Below, one piece after another: positions 28,165 through 35,482 of a DNA stretch of 64,000 bases (the first letter of the stretch is position 1; every line of letters begins with the position of its first letter). Origin of the DNA: Planctomycetales bacterium. Its GTDB lineage: Bacteria > Planctomycetota > Planctomycetia > Planctomycetales > Planctomycetaceae. The position numbers and the translations under genes were made by a program. The notes under the pieces are model-generated. The model saw only the letters and a program-made list of their open reading frames with translations, had not been told where the DNA came from and ran no database searches. The stretch lies in assembly GCA_026400835.1 (NCBI GenBank), contig JAPLOA010000081.1, positions 1-64,000 on the forward strand, given 5' to 3'.

Positions 28165-28704
28165 GTGCTCAAATCTCGGGAAGTGAACACGGCTGATGTT
28201 TGCCGTGAATTAAGACATCTGTGTTCAAGCTGGGAGTCATTCCAGCAAGGCATATTTTCGCAGGGCGTTGATGAAGCGATTCAGTCCGCAAGATGCCTGT
28301 TTGTGTTGCTGGGGAATCCACTAGACTCTCCCGCAATCGTGGCGACATCGGGGCGAAATCTGACGACCAGGTATCTGAAAGAACTCCTGGCCAATCTCCC
28401 CTGGCCAACGGCGGTTCTGGGAGCGGGTTCTTTCGAATATGAAATGCCTGACACTTCCGTTCTTCGTCGATGGCTCGAACTGATTGAAAAATCAGAACGC
28501 GGGGAACTGCCTGCTGCAGACTCCGCAGAATCTGATTCATTGTGGACACCCGAAGCCGAAGCAGAGGCACGGCGATTGATCGACGCCAAGACTGTCAAAT
28601 CTGCTACTGCACTTCAGGAAAGACTTTCCATCAATCGTCAGGTGTCTCAGGAGTTGTTCCGACACATCACAGGCAAGCAAAAAAAGAAGTACCACAGAGA
28701 GTGA
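28165..28704 (+). CDS. Element protein of unknown function
   Basis: 179 residues from GTG 28165 with AGGGG about nine bases upstream. No family recognised. It is soluble and acidic in the middle (SAESDSLWTPEAEAEARRL). The C-terminal 50 residues look like a helix-turn-helix followed by a basic tail: ATALQERLSINRQVSQELF and then GKQKKKYHRE. DNA binding is therefore possible. It lies between the integrase and the DUF1580 gene. Confidence 0.65.
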   Translation: MLKSREVNTADVCRELRHLCSSWESFQQGIFSQGVDEAIQSARCLFVLLGNPLDSPAIVATSGRNLTTRYLKELLANLPWPTAVLGAGSFEYEMPDTSVLRRWLELIEKSERGELPAADSAESDSLWTPEAEAEARRLIDAKTVKSATALQERLSINRQVSQELFRHITGKQKKKYHRE

Positions 28705-28827
28705 TAGTTTGGTTCCAGAGGTTCCGAGAACTTAGAACTTACTGAATCAACGAAAGCCGTCAAATACCTTCCGAACCATGCAGTGGCATTCAGTCACAGC
28801 GGTGGACTCTCGGGAGGTATTTTCGTT

Positions 28828-29145
28828 ATGGGAATTGATATCCAAACTGAAACGGTAATTGGTATCGGGGAGGCATGCAGGGCATTTCCTCCGAATGGTA
28901 TTTCAGATGCAACGATGGCTCGATTCATCCAAAAGGGCGTGAAGATCAAAGCCCTTGGCGTCTTCGTCAAACTTGAGACGATCAAGATCGGCGGCAGACG
29001 TTACACAAGCAAAGAAGCCATCGCCCAATTCATCGCGGCACAAAACGCAGATGATGTTCCTGCTTCTCAAGCGATCACTCCGACGCAACGCAGGCGTCAA
29101 CGCCTGAAACGGTGGCAGCGGTCGAGCGCGGCGAGATCACGTTGA
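28828..29145 (+). CDS. DUF1580-like protein
   Basis: 105 residues from ATG 28828, with GGGAGG ten bases upstream. The block from VIGIGEACRAFPPNGIS to KIGGRRYTSKEAIAQFI matches the layout of the planctomycete DUF1580 family, in which a winged-helix-like unit ends in a GGxRYTS motif. These small proteins are common next to integrases and are probably DNA-binding, excisionase-like or regulatory. The last 20 residues are very basic (RRRQRLKRWQRSSAARSR) and overlap the next gene by 34 bases. Confidence 0.72.
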   Translation: MGIDIQTETVIGIGEACRAFPPNGISDATMARFIQKGVKIKALGVFVKLETIKIGGRRYTSKEAIAQFIAAQNADDVPASQAITPTQRRRQRLKRWQRSSAARSR

Positions 29146-29552
29146 ACGCTGCGGTGGAGACGGTAAAGCCATCGAAGGCGACAGAGAAGCCGGTGGTATC
29201 GAAGCCAGCGAAGGCGGACGTGATTGCAGTCGAGCAACAACTCGAGGCAATGGCGAATGCCCACACCAGTGTGGACGCAATTGTTGAATGGTTTTCGCAA
29301 CAGTCACCGCGAAAGAAGATGGCATTCATCAAGAAGTGTCACGCTGATGCTGATGTGATCAGACTTCGCTCGGGAAATCAAAACTCACTGATGCAGGTTG
29401 CGCATGAGGCACTGTACCGGCTGACGTTCCAAGAGCGGGGAGAGCTAATCTGCAAGCAACTCCTGAGCATGACACCAGAGGAGCGTGAGATGGTCTACGC
29501 GTCAGTTGATCACATGATGAAGAAAGAAAAGCTCGACCAACTGGGAAGCTGA
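29112..29552 (+). CDS. Element protein, possible C-terminal part of a ParB-like protein
   Basis: 146 residues from GTG 29112, which overlaps the DUF1580 gene. The first residues (TVAAVERGEITLNAA, read slightly upstream in the same frame) are like the segment in ParB/plasmid-type proteins where a helix-turn-helix ends. The rest has VEWFSQQSPRKKMAFIKKC and LTPEEREMVYASVDHM and is helical. The N-terminal part expected of such proteins is absent, and the frame before the GTG is covered by DUF1580. It may be a fusion remnant that has kept a start codon. Function uncertain. Confidence 0.55.
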   Translation: MAAVERGEITLNAAVETVKPSKATEKPVVSKPAKADVIAVEQQLEAMANAHTSVDAIVEWFSQQSPRKKMAFIKKCHADADVIRLRSGNQNSLMQVAHEALYRLTFQERGELICKQLLSMTPEEREMVYASVDHMMKKEKLDQLGS

Positions 29553-29625
29553 TCGAGCTTTCTTGCAACACCCAATTCTAAATTCAACTGCCTGGCAGGG
29601 CAGCTTTCAACGAACGGACACACAG

Positions 29626-30681
29626 ATGATTTTACATGAAGACAAAAGTCATTCAATCGCAAAAACGCATTGGCAGCAGAACGCCAAACATATCGCAGAC
29701 TGGCAGATTCGCCGGATGGTGAATCGGACTGATCAGGCAACGTACTGGTCGCACAAAGGATGGTCTGCTTCTCCTGGGGATGTTGCCAGTCAACTGCGAA
29801 TCAATTGTCAGCGACTGGCACCAACAGTGGTTTACAGTCACAACGCAGACGGGCGTTGTAAGTGGGTGTGCCTCGACTTCGACAATCACGATTCTGATCC
29901 CAATGTTGCTCAACGGAACCTCAACATTGCGACCGGCATCCTCAACACGTTGACGGAGTTGGGTGTTATCTGTGCCCTGGAAGATTCCGATGGTCAAGGC
30001 GGCCTGCACTTGTGGGTGCTGTTCGATCCATCGGTACCAATTGACGCGGCGTATCGTTTCGCCAAGTTTCTGCGCAGTGATTATTCCGCCGACGACATCG
30101 AGACGAATCCGAAACAGAAATCAGCAAAGTCATGGGGCAACGGTGTACGTCTTCCCGGACACCATCACAAGCGGCCGCATGTGTCGCAATTCTGGGGCGA
30201 TGCTGCATGGTTGGATGCGGAAGAATCTATCGAGTTGATGTTGTACCTGCCGACCAATGTTCCTGATGTTCTCGGCATCATGGGCGACTTTGATCCTGAT
30301 CGAAAGCCTGATCCACCTCCGCCTCGTGTTTATACGCAGCGGCCAGCGTCGGGAAATGGCGGCAGTGTAACGCAGGCCGAAGAACATATTGAACACGTCG
30401 CATGGTCTGACTTGCTTCTCCAATTCGGTTGGCATGGTGAAGGAAAATTCTGGACGCGACCGGGCAAAGATCACGGCATCTCGGCAACGCTTGACCATAA
30501 CGGCAACGGGATGTTGTACGTGTTTAGCGAAAACGCAGGACTGCCCGTAGAAGAATACAGAAAGCCGGATGAGCCAGGAGCAGCTTTCGGCAAGTGGCGT
30601 TTTTGGTTGTTCCAGTCTGGTTACACAGCGGCGACTCAACGTGATGCTGCAGAGCGTTATCTGCAGGGGGTGGCACGATGA
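29626..30681 (+). CDS. Archaeo-eukaryotic-type primase (primase-polymerase, TOTE-like)
   Basis: 351 residues from ATG 29626. Likely makes primers, and perhaps DNA, to copy the element. The catalytic acidic pair is in VCLDFDNHD near residue 83. The Ser-Gly-His nucleotide motif is in SDGQGGLHLWVLFD near 121, and a third conserved stretch is in WGNGVRLPGHHHKRP near 172. This order is that of AEP-superfamily primases with the TOTE/mobile-element type of core. The last 120 residues (HVAWSDLLLQFGWHGEGKFWTRPG) form the domain often found between such a primase and a helicase. It overlaps the ATPase gene by four bases, so the two are probably translated together. No zinc-binding or PriCT motif was identified. 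Confidence 0.8.
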   Translation: MILHEDKSHSIAKTHWQQNAKHIADWQIRRMVNRTDQATYWSHKGWSASPGDVASQLRINCQRLAPTVVYSHNADGRCKWVCLDFDNHDSDPNVAQRNLNIATGILNTLTELGVICALEDSDGQGGLHLWVLFDPSVPIDAAYRFAKFLRSDYSADDIETNPKQKSAKSWGNGVRLPGHHHKRPHVSQFWGDAAWLDAEESIELMLYLPTNVPDVLGIMGDFDPDRKPDPPPPRVYTQRPASGNGGSVTQAEEHIEHVAWSDLLLQFGWHGEGKFWTRPGKDHGISATLDHNGNGMLYVFSENAGLPVEEYRKPDEPGAAFGKWRFWLFQSGYTAATQRDAAERYLQGVAR

Positions 30682-31337
30682 GCAGTCTTCTTCGCGGTCA
30701 TATCAACATCATCGCAGGAGATCCCGGGCTAGGTAAGTCGATGTTGCTGATCGCAATGGCGGCTCGAGCATCACGCGGTGGCGACTGGCCAGACGGCTCG
30801 CCCTGTAAGCAATGCAGCGTTCTCTATTCGACGACTGAGGATGGCATTGCGGACACAGTTGTTCCTCGACTAATTGCAGCAGATGCCGACTTGGAACGTG
30901 TCCACATTGTTGAAGGTGTCAAAGGTCGCAACGACTCGGAACTGCCTCTGTTCCTGAATGAGCATCTGATTTATCTGGATGAGATGCTCACTGCGAATCC
31001 AGAGATCGGGATTCTGATTATCGACACTCTGCAGAGTCACATCGGCAGTGCAGTTGCGACGAACAACAACAGTTCAGTCAGGGGGGTGATGACTCCCCTG
31101 AAACGACTTGCCGAAAAGCATCACGTTGCTGTGCTCTGTATCGAGCATCTGACGAAGTCAAAAACGATGTCCGGTGAAAACGCGACATACAGAGTACAGG
31201 GCTCGATTGCTTTTGCAGGGGCTGCAAGATCGGTCTGGATCGTCGCCAAAGATCAGGAAGACATGGGACCACTGGCGATCAGCAGTCAGACGGTGGTCAA
31301 CTCGGAAGGTGCTGTGACTGGTTACGGGACACGTTGA
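30678..31337 (+). CDS. RepA/RecA-like AAA ATPase (AAA_25), helicase of the element
   Basis: 219 residues, starting in the stop of the primase gene. Walker A is GDPGLGKSM near residue 14, Walker B is ILIIDTLQSH near 111, and IEHLTKSK with VQGSIAFAGAARSVWIV near 155-180 is typical for RepA-like hexameric helicases of plasmids and satellites. It probably unwinds the origin for the primase. Usual members continue with a winged-helix region; here the frame stops after GAVTGYGTR and the missing part follows in another frame at 31334. It may be a natural split with a four-base overlap or a single-base frameshift. Confidence 0.78.
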   Translation: MSSLLRGHINIIAGDPGLGKSMLLIAMAARASRGGDWPDGSPCKQCSVLYSTTEDGIADTVVPRLIAADADLERVHIVEGVKGRNDSELPLFLNEHLIYLDEMLTANPEIGILIIDTLQSHIGSAVATNNNSSVRGVMTPLKRLAEKHHVAVLCIEHLTKSKTMSGENATYRVQGSIAFAGAARSVWIVAKDQEDMGPLAISSQTVVNSEGAVTGYGTR

Positions 31338-31528
31338 CAGCGGCCATGCCAGCAAAGGAAATCGACAGGGGGGCAAAGTCGGAAATGTTTTCTACGGCAA
31401 CACTGCGAAGGGCAAAAGAGCAACTTGGCATCCGTAGCGAAAAGCAAGACTCGGTCTGGTATTGGGTGCCGACAGCGGACATGGAACAAACGCGAACTGA
31501 CGAATTTATTGAGGCTGCAGAATCCTGA
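31334..31528 (+). CDS. Winged-helix C-terminal part of the RepA-like ATPase
   Basis: 64 residues from TTG 31334, overlapping the ATPase stop (TTGA). The sequence MFSTATLRRAKEQLGI followed by RSEKQDSVWYWVP is the usual end of AAA_25 helicases (a small helix-turn-helix, then a Trp-rich strand). Either a separate subunit translated by stop-start coupling, or the end of a frameshifted gene. Confidence 0.55.
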   Translation: MTAAMPAKEIDRGAKSEMFSTATLRRAKEQLGIRSEKQDSVWYWVPTADMEQTRTDEFIEAAES

Positions 31529-31648
31529 ATTCAAGATGCTCAAGGCATTTTGAGCATCTTGAAATGAGCATCTTGAATTCCCAGTGTTTTATGGGGTGAA
31601 GCAGTGTTTTTTGGTCAAGGTGCTCATTCTCAGGGGAATGAGCATCTT
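31527..31648. repeat. Iteron-like repeats, possible element origin
   Basis: TGAGCATCTT occurs at 31551, 31565 and 31639, and inverted (AAGATGCTCA) at 31533. 16-base arms GAATTCAAGATGCTCA (31527-31542) and the reverse complement (31565-31580) make a perfect inverted repeat. The position just after primase and helicase genes suggests a replication origin or an operator. Confidence 0.55.
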
Positions 31649-31675
31649 CCTTGAAATGGACTGAAAGGCGAGCAC

Positions 31676-31864
31676 ATGGCAGCAACACGAGATCCAACGC
31701 CAACCGAGATCGCAGAGCTATGTCTGCTGATTCAATCAGGTTGGTCTGAGCGAGAACGAATGAGCAGGCTTCGCAGCGATCAGCGGCCAACACATCGGCT
31801 GGCGGACGGAAGGCGGGAGGCGATGAGCAGCAGCGTTTACAACGGGCATCACGAGAGGGGCTGA
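31676..31864 (+). CDS. Small element protein
   Basis: 62 residues from ATG 31676. The middle (EIAELCLLIQSGWSERERMSR) resembles short proteins found in planctomycete prophage-like elements, helical and charged. No function can be assigned. The following 120 bases hold no gene. Confidence 0.5.
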   Translation: MAATRDPTPTEIAELCLLIQSGWSERERMSRLRSDQRPTHRLADGRREAMSSSVYNGHHERG

Positions 31865-31982
31865 AAACTTTGGCCCGGGTCCTTAAAAAAATCGGTTTTT
31901 CTCTCCTCGACCAAAAAGAGTCCGTTCCCTCCACAGAAAGTCAATTAGTCCGTTTTTCCAAAATCTCAGATCAGGCGTTCAG

Positions 31983-32204
31983 ATGAGGATTCCAGAAACA
32001 TGCGAGCGATGTAACGGTCCTGCGATCGTCTACGCGACTGTTCAGGGCAGTCAGTTCACGACCCGCTATCGACGCTGCAGGATCTGCGGAGCGACATCGA
32101 AAACAATTTCTGTGAATCCGTTTTTGCTTAGTAATGACATCGACCACAACGAAGCGGCATCGACGACAATGGCGGCAACGCACTTCACTCACACGAAAGG
32201 TTAA
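31983..32204 (+). CDS. Small zinc-ribbon protein
   Basis: 73 residues from ATG 31983. Two CxxC knuckles, CERC near residue 7 and CRIC near 32, separated by 24 residues with a strand YRRC, make a zinc ribbon. This could bind DNA or RNA. It ends two bases before the start of the coiled-coil gene. Confidence 0.68.
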   Translation: MRIPETCERCNGPAIVYATVQGSQFTTRYRRCRICGATSKTISVNPFLLSNDIDHNEAASTTMAATHFTHTKG

Positions 32205-32206
32205 AC

Positions 32207-32983
32207 ATGGCACTCCCGGCATTTGTCACAAAACTGGTTTCCGACTTGCGAACGGAACGGAAGAACGAACATAGAACCGCACGCGGTGCCAATGTTGATC
32301 TCCATCGACGTCTCGGCTCGGGTGCTGAGGTTGATGCAAACGAGGTTAAGCGAATTCTATTCGCGGCTGGAAAGTCAGATGACGATTTTGAACGTGAGGC
32401 ACAGAAGCAGCAGCAGCGTTTCGCATGGCACGCACAACGCGTTCAGAATCAACAGGCTGTTTCTGATCGACTGCAGGCCGAAAGCGAACTACATGCAGCA
32501 CAGAGGGCACTGCAGGCAGCTTACGACAAACTACAGCCAGCGATTGATCAGGCACATGATCGGCTGAACGCGGCCAATCATCGTTTTATGACAACAACGC
32601 AGGCGGAAGCGTGGCTGTCTGATCCGGAGAACATCCTCGACAAGGAATTGCTGGAACGTGAAGCGGCCGTCGTCGCTCGACTACGTGAAGTCAACAACGA
32701 GCTGAAACCGCTCTTGCAGGATCAGGCTCGCAGACAAACGACCTTGGAAAATCTTCAGTCCCACGTTGGCAAACTGCGTGAGCATACTTCGATCCCCTGG
32801 CTACCGCTCGAAATGCTCGGATTGCAACAGGCTGACGAGGCTATTAAATCCACAGATGCACACGTTGCAGCGGTCCGCAATGAATTGCAGCAACTGCAGG
32901 AAGCGATTCGACAACGACAACAGAAGCAAGTGCGACTGCAGGCCGAACTGAATCAGATCCATGCCGAAAAACTGAAGCCTTGA
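32207..32983 (+). CDS. Coiled-coil element protein
   Basis: 258 residues. From about residue 60 almost entirely helical with heptad-like spacing and much Gln, Glu, Arg and Leu (ALQAAYDKLQPAIDQAHDRL, ELQQLQEAIRQRQQKQ). A short break near IPWLPLEMLGL divides two coiled coils. No membrane segment or catalytic motif. It looks like a scaffold or structural protein; the true role is unknown. It stands between the zinc ribbon and the HEXXH protein. Confidence 0.7.
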   Translation: MALPAFVTKLVSDLRTERKNEHRTARGANVDLHRRLGSGAEVDANEVKRILFAAGKSDDDFEREAQKQQQRFAWHAQRVQNQQAVSDRLQAESELHAAQRALQAAYDKLQPAIDQAHDRLNAANHRFMTTTQAEAWLSDPENILDKELLEREAAVVARLREVNNELKPLLQDQARRQTTLENLQSHVGKLREHTSIPWLPLEMLGLQQADEAIKSTDAHVAAVRNELQQLQEAIRQRQQKQVRLQAELNQIHAEKLKP

Positions 32984-32994
32984 AAGGGCGAACG

Positions 32995-33639
32995 ATGCAC
33001 TGGTCCACTACACATGTCGCGTTCATTCTTCAAGTTGTTCCTGAACTCGCCATTACGCCAATTTACATTCTGAAAAGCGATGAGACGGATACCGAATGGG
33101 AACCATCATGGATGGCGGCATTCAGCCCCCTGGCTGATCTGCAGTCACAAGGGCCTTTGGAATCTCTCGGTCTTTGGCGTGGTCGCGGAATCTGTATCAT
33201 CGTTCGCAATGACTTTGAAACATGGTCCCCGCGTACTCAGGCAGGAACGCTGCTACACGAAGTGGCTCACGGAATTGAACATCTGAATCAGCCAGATGCA
33301 CTTTGCCCAAAAGTAAATTTATCTCCAGTGGCTCGGGAATTGTTGAGCGGCTGTGAATCAGAGATCCTGAGGGATGCTGGCATCGACAGGAATATCCTGA
33401 TCCGTGGCCAGCATGGTTCGGAATTCGTTCGGCTGGGTTTTCATCTGTACTGGCGAGCGAGGAAACAGGTTATTTTGTGCCCAAACGATCTGCAGTTTTT
33501 GCATTCAATCTACAGCCTTTCGCCTGAGCGATATGAGGACGCAGAAGCGGCGTTGGCTTACGAGCTTGCACGATCAGTCAATCTGAATCTACTGAGGCTC
33601 AGAACGCCTCCTGCGGAGTTTCTAAGGCTGTTCACATGA
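32995..33639 (+). CDS. HEXXH metallopeptidase-like protein
   Basis: 214 residues from ATG 32995, with AAGGGCG six bases upstream. The clear motif is GTLLHEVAHGIEH near residue 82: HEXXH with a further His three residues later, as in zincins such as IrrE/ImmA-type or SprT-like peptidases. A possible third ligand is Glu in SGCESEIL near 117. No signal peptide or membrane segment, so it acts in the cytosol. ImmA-like peptidases cleave the repressors of mobile elements, which would fit, but the rest of the chain is not recognised. Only the zincin motif is certain. Confidence 0.7.
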   Translation: MHWSTTHVAFILQVVPELAITPIYILKSDETDTEWEPSWMAAFSPLADLQSQGPLESLGLWRGRGICIIVRNDFETWSPRTQAGTLLHEVAHGIEHLNQPDALCPKVNLSPVARELLSGCESEILRDAGIDRNILIRGQHGSEFVRLGFHLYWRARKQVILCPNDLQFLHSIYSLSPERYEDAEAALAYELARSVNLNLLRLRTPPAEFLRLFT

Positions 33640-33666
33640 CGGGGCACTTTGCCCGTCATTTCACGG

Positions 33667-33707
33667 GCCGCCATCGGGTACTACCTTTCGCTCGGTGGCG
33701 GCTTTTT
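33667..33707 (+). terminator. Rho-independent terminator
   Basis: GCCGCCA (33667-33673) pairs with TGGCGGC (33696-33702), followed by TTTTT. A small hairpin TGACGGG/CCCGTCA precedes it at about 33638-33659. Confidence 0.65.
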
Positions 33708-33725
33708 GTTTGGAGTAAATGAACC

Positions 33726-34076
33726 ATGATGGAATCAGAAACGTCCGATTCTGGCAGGTTTACCGAATTGCTGGCTATGCACGTCGCCAGTGGTTCGACG
33801 ATTCGTGCTGCGGCGGAATCATGCGGTTGTAGCGAACGCCAGGGCTATCGTGTTGCGGCGTCGCCAGAATTCAAATCTCGTGTCTCTGAGATCCGTTCCG
33901 AGATGACGAACGCAGCGGTTGGCGAATTATCAGCAGCGGCATCTGTAGCAGTGGCTACCATCCGAGAATTGCTCACTGCGGAGAATGAACCATCTGTTCG
34001 CCTGAACGCGGCTAAAGCGATCCTGACGCAATTGGGACCAATGACCGAACTTGGCGAACTTCGGCAACGCCTCTAA
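33726..34076 (+). CDS. Homeodomain-like HTH protein (small-terminase-like)
   Basis: 116 residues from ATG 33726. ASGSTIRAAAESCGCSERQGYR near residue 20 is a helix-turn-helix of the homeodomain-like kind. The rest (MTNAAVGELSAAASVAVATI, then SVRLNAAKAIL) is helical and like the oligomerisation part of small terminase proteins. No large terminase gene is seen. It may be a packaging relic, a regulator, or a satellite's own packaging specificity factor. Confidence 0.65.
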   Translation: MMESETSDSGRFTELLAMHVASGSTIRAAAESCGCSERQGYRVAASPEFKSRVSEIRSEMTNAAVGELSAAASVAVATIRELLTAENEPSVRLNAAKAILTQLGPMTELGELRQRL

Positions 34077-34093
34077 GCACTGGAATCGAAGCC

Positions 34094-34372
34094 ATGAGTT
34101 TACGACGCCGATTGTTCAGCCTGGAATGTCGGCCGTTCTTGAGACCGCTGAAAAAAGAAGATCCGCGAATGGTACGACAGGGGCAGAAGTTGCTCGCACT
34201 GCCATTACCTGAGGATGCAAATGCTGCAGAGCGGGCTGAAGCACTTCGATTGATGAAGGCGGCACAGAAGCTACCCGTTGATGATCACTCGGGCTGGCTG
34301 GCTGTTCGCGATTATGCGGTTGAGTGTCATCGGAAGTATGGCAGCGTTCCGTTTTACGGGTGGCCAGAATGA
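34094..34372 (+). CDS. Small element protein of unknown function
   Basis: 92 residues from ATG 34094, 17 bases after the HTH gene. Basic at the N-terminus (MSLRRRLFS), helical in the middle (NAAERAEALRLMKAAQKL), ending in Tyr/Trp-rich FYGWPE. It is the last gene of the element before a terminator. Confidence 0.58.
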   Translation: MSLRRRLFSLECRPFLRPLKKEDPRMVRQGQKLLALPLPEDANAAERAEALRLMKAAQKLPVDDHSGWLAVRDYAVECHRKYGSVPFYGWPE

Positions 34373-34402
34373 GGCCGGACTGAGCAGTAGATTGAGATCG
34401 TG

Positions 34403-34440
34403 AACCCGCTCCATCGTGATGATGGCAGCGGGTTTTCTTT
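34403..34440 (+). terminator. Rho-independent terminator at the end of the element operon
   Basis: AACCCGCT (34403-34410) pairs perfectly with AGCGGGTT (34427-34434) and is followed by TTCTTT. It closes transcription before attR. Confidence 0.75.
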
Positions 34441-34455
34441 TGTGCTTTGCTGAAT

Positions 34456-34495
34456 TCATTTCGTGGTAGTAAACAGGGCTACTACCACGAAATGA
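34456..34495. repeat. Palindrome near attR with the integrase-palindrome core
   Basis: 16-base arms (TCATTTCGTGGTAGTA and its reverse complement) around an eight-base loop. The core CGTGGTAGT is the same as at 26916 and 27138. It is 125 bases from attR, while the left copy is about 75 bases from attL, as for integrase arm sites. Confidence 0.85.
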
Positions 34496-34620
34496 CCCGT
34501 TTACCACTATTCAACGACTCAAAATGAGAGAGATTGATACTTGACGAGAGAGGCACTTGAGACGATAAAAGACGGTGAAAGTTGTTGTTTTCATTGAATG
34601 GGTTGCGATTCCAGCAGTCT

Positions 34621-34665
34621 ATGGCATGCAAGAGGTCATCGGTTCGACCCCGTTATCCTCCACTT
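34621..34665 (+). other. attR (45-base direct repeat)
   Basis: Identical to attL at 26796-26840. It contains only the 3' half of the tRNA, with no 5' half, so it is not a second tRNA gene. The left end of a second element follows directly. Confidence 0.93.
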
Positions 34666-34672
34666 ACCAGAG

Positions 34673-34707
34673 ACCGTTGAAAACATCACGTTTTCAGCGG
34701 TTTTTTT
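34673..34707 (+). terminator. Rho-independent terminator just after attR
   Basis: CCG and TGAAAAC pair with GTTTTCA and CGG around the loop ATCAC, followed by seven T. It may be the original end signal of the tRNA-Ala transcript or belong to the second element. Confidence 0.75.
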
Positions 34708-34716
34708 GTACCCGAA

Positions 34717-34791
34717 TCGTGACTAACGATACCTGACGACGTTCGTCAGTGCGGTGAAAAGCTTGATTCAATCGTGGAAGTTCTTCCACGA
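34717..34791. promoter_or_regulatory. Three hairpins upstream of the second, broken integrase
   Basis: TCGT-GACTA-ACGA (34717-34729), CTGACGA-CGT-TCGTCAG (34733-34749) and TCGTGGAAG-TT-CTTCCACGA (34772-34791). They match the arrangement at 26861-26936. In the first hairpin a C-G pair has become T-A. In the third, TAG/CTA has become AAG/CTT, keeping the pairing. Confidence 0.7.
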
Positions 34792-34812
34792 AATGAAAGG
34801 GAGCTGCTGCAC

Positions 34813-34990
34813 ATGGCACGGAAAGCGAATGTTCTTCCGTCGTATCTGCTCCACACGCAAAGTGGACAAGCCCGCGTTCGAATCAGCGGTCGCGATTATC
34901 TTCTCGGTCTCTATGGCTCAGAATCCTCCCGAATCGCTTACGGTGAGTTGATCGCCAAGTTCGCAGGCGGCATCCCGATTGATCCCATCC
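34813..34990 (+). pseudogene. Second integrase, N-terminal remnant
   Basis: From ATG 34813 the protein reads MARKANVLPSYLLH and continues closely related to the integrase at 26958 for about 58 residues, up to GGIPIDPI. After that the frame runs into unrelated sequence and no catalytic domain follows. The break lies at the place where the intact copy has its 36-base palindrome. This is the left end of a second element of the same family, mostly deleted. Confidence 0.85.
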
Positions 34991-35482
34991 TCATCGCGAC
35001 AGCCGGTCGACACTTCGCAGACAATGCCCTCGCCATCGCGATGCTTCACCGTGGACGTCCCTGCCTCGTCCACGATACGAATGGAGCCATCCTTCCCGGT
35101 CGTCACCTTTGCTGTTCGTGCCCGGCCCTTGGTAGGCTTCGTCGATGTGACCGGAGTGTCGAACGGCTGAGCCCCGGCTCGCGTCCGTCGGCCTCACTTC
35201 GGTCTCACCGGAGCAGTTTGACTCATCACACCTGATCGTTCGACATCAAACGCCCGGATACAGCCGAAGCAAAGCTCTTCGTGATGACTCTCGGGACGGG
35301 AATGGTTGCGACCACGGCTGAAGCTGCGGACGCAGCAGATGGTTATTCTCAGCTCTCAAAATCCTGTTCAGTGATCAAATTCCTGACTCACTTACCCAAA
35401 AGCTTGATCGAGGATCAGCAGCCTGTTAACATGTCTTACAAGTTGACTTGGTGATCAGTGGTCTCGCGTTGGGAGATAGTTG
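34991..35482. other. Junction region after the second element remnant
   Basis: No intact gene. On the minus strand, about 35000-35190, a frame without a start reads TKPTKGRARTAKVTTGKDG and onwards. Its composition is protein-like and it could be the C-terminal relic of a lost gene. On the plus strand a frame ends near 35453. The promoter of the FadR-type regulator must lie before 35483. Confidence 0.4.

Noticed and set aside
34621-34665. A second tRNA-Ala gene
   Set aside because: Only the 3' half of the tRNA is present, with no acceptor 5' strand or D arm; it is the right attachment repeat.
34991-35235. Continuation of the second integrase as a full protein
   Set aside because: After GGIPIDPI the frame has no similarity to the core-binding or catalytic domain of the intact integrase and ends without the Arg, His and Tyr residues.
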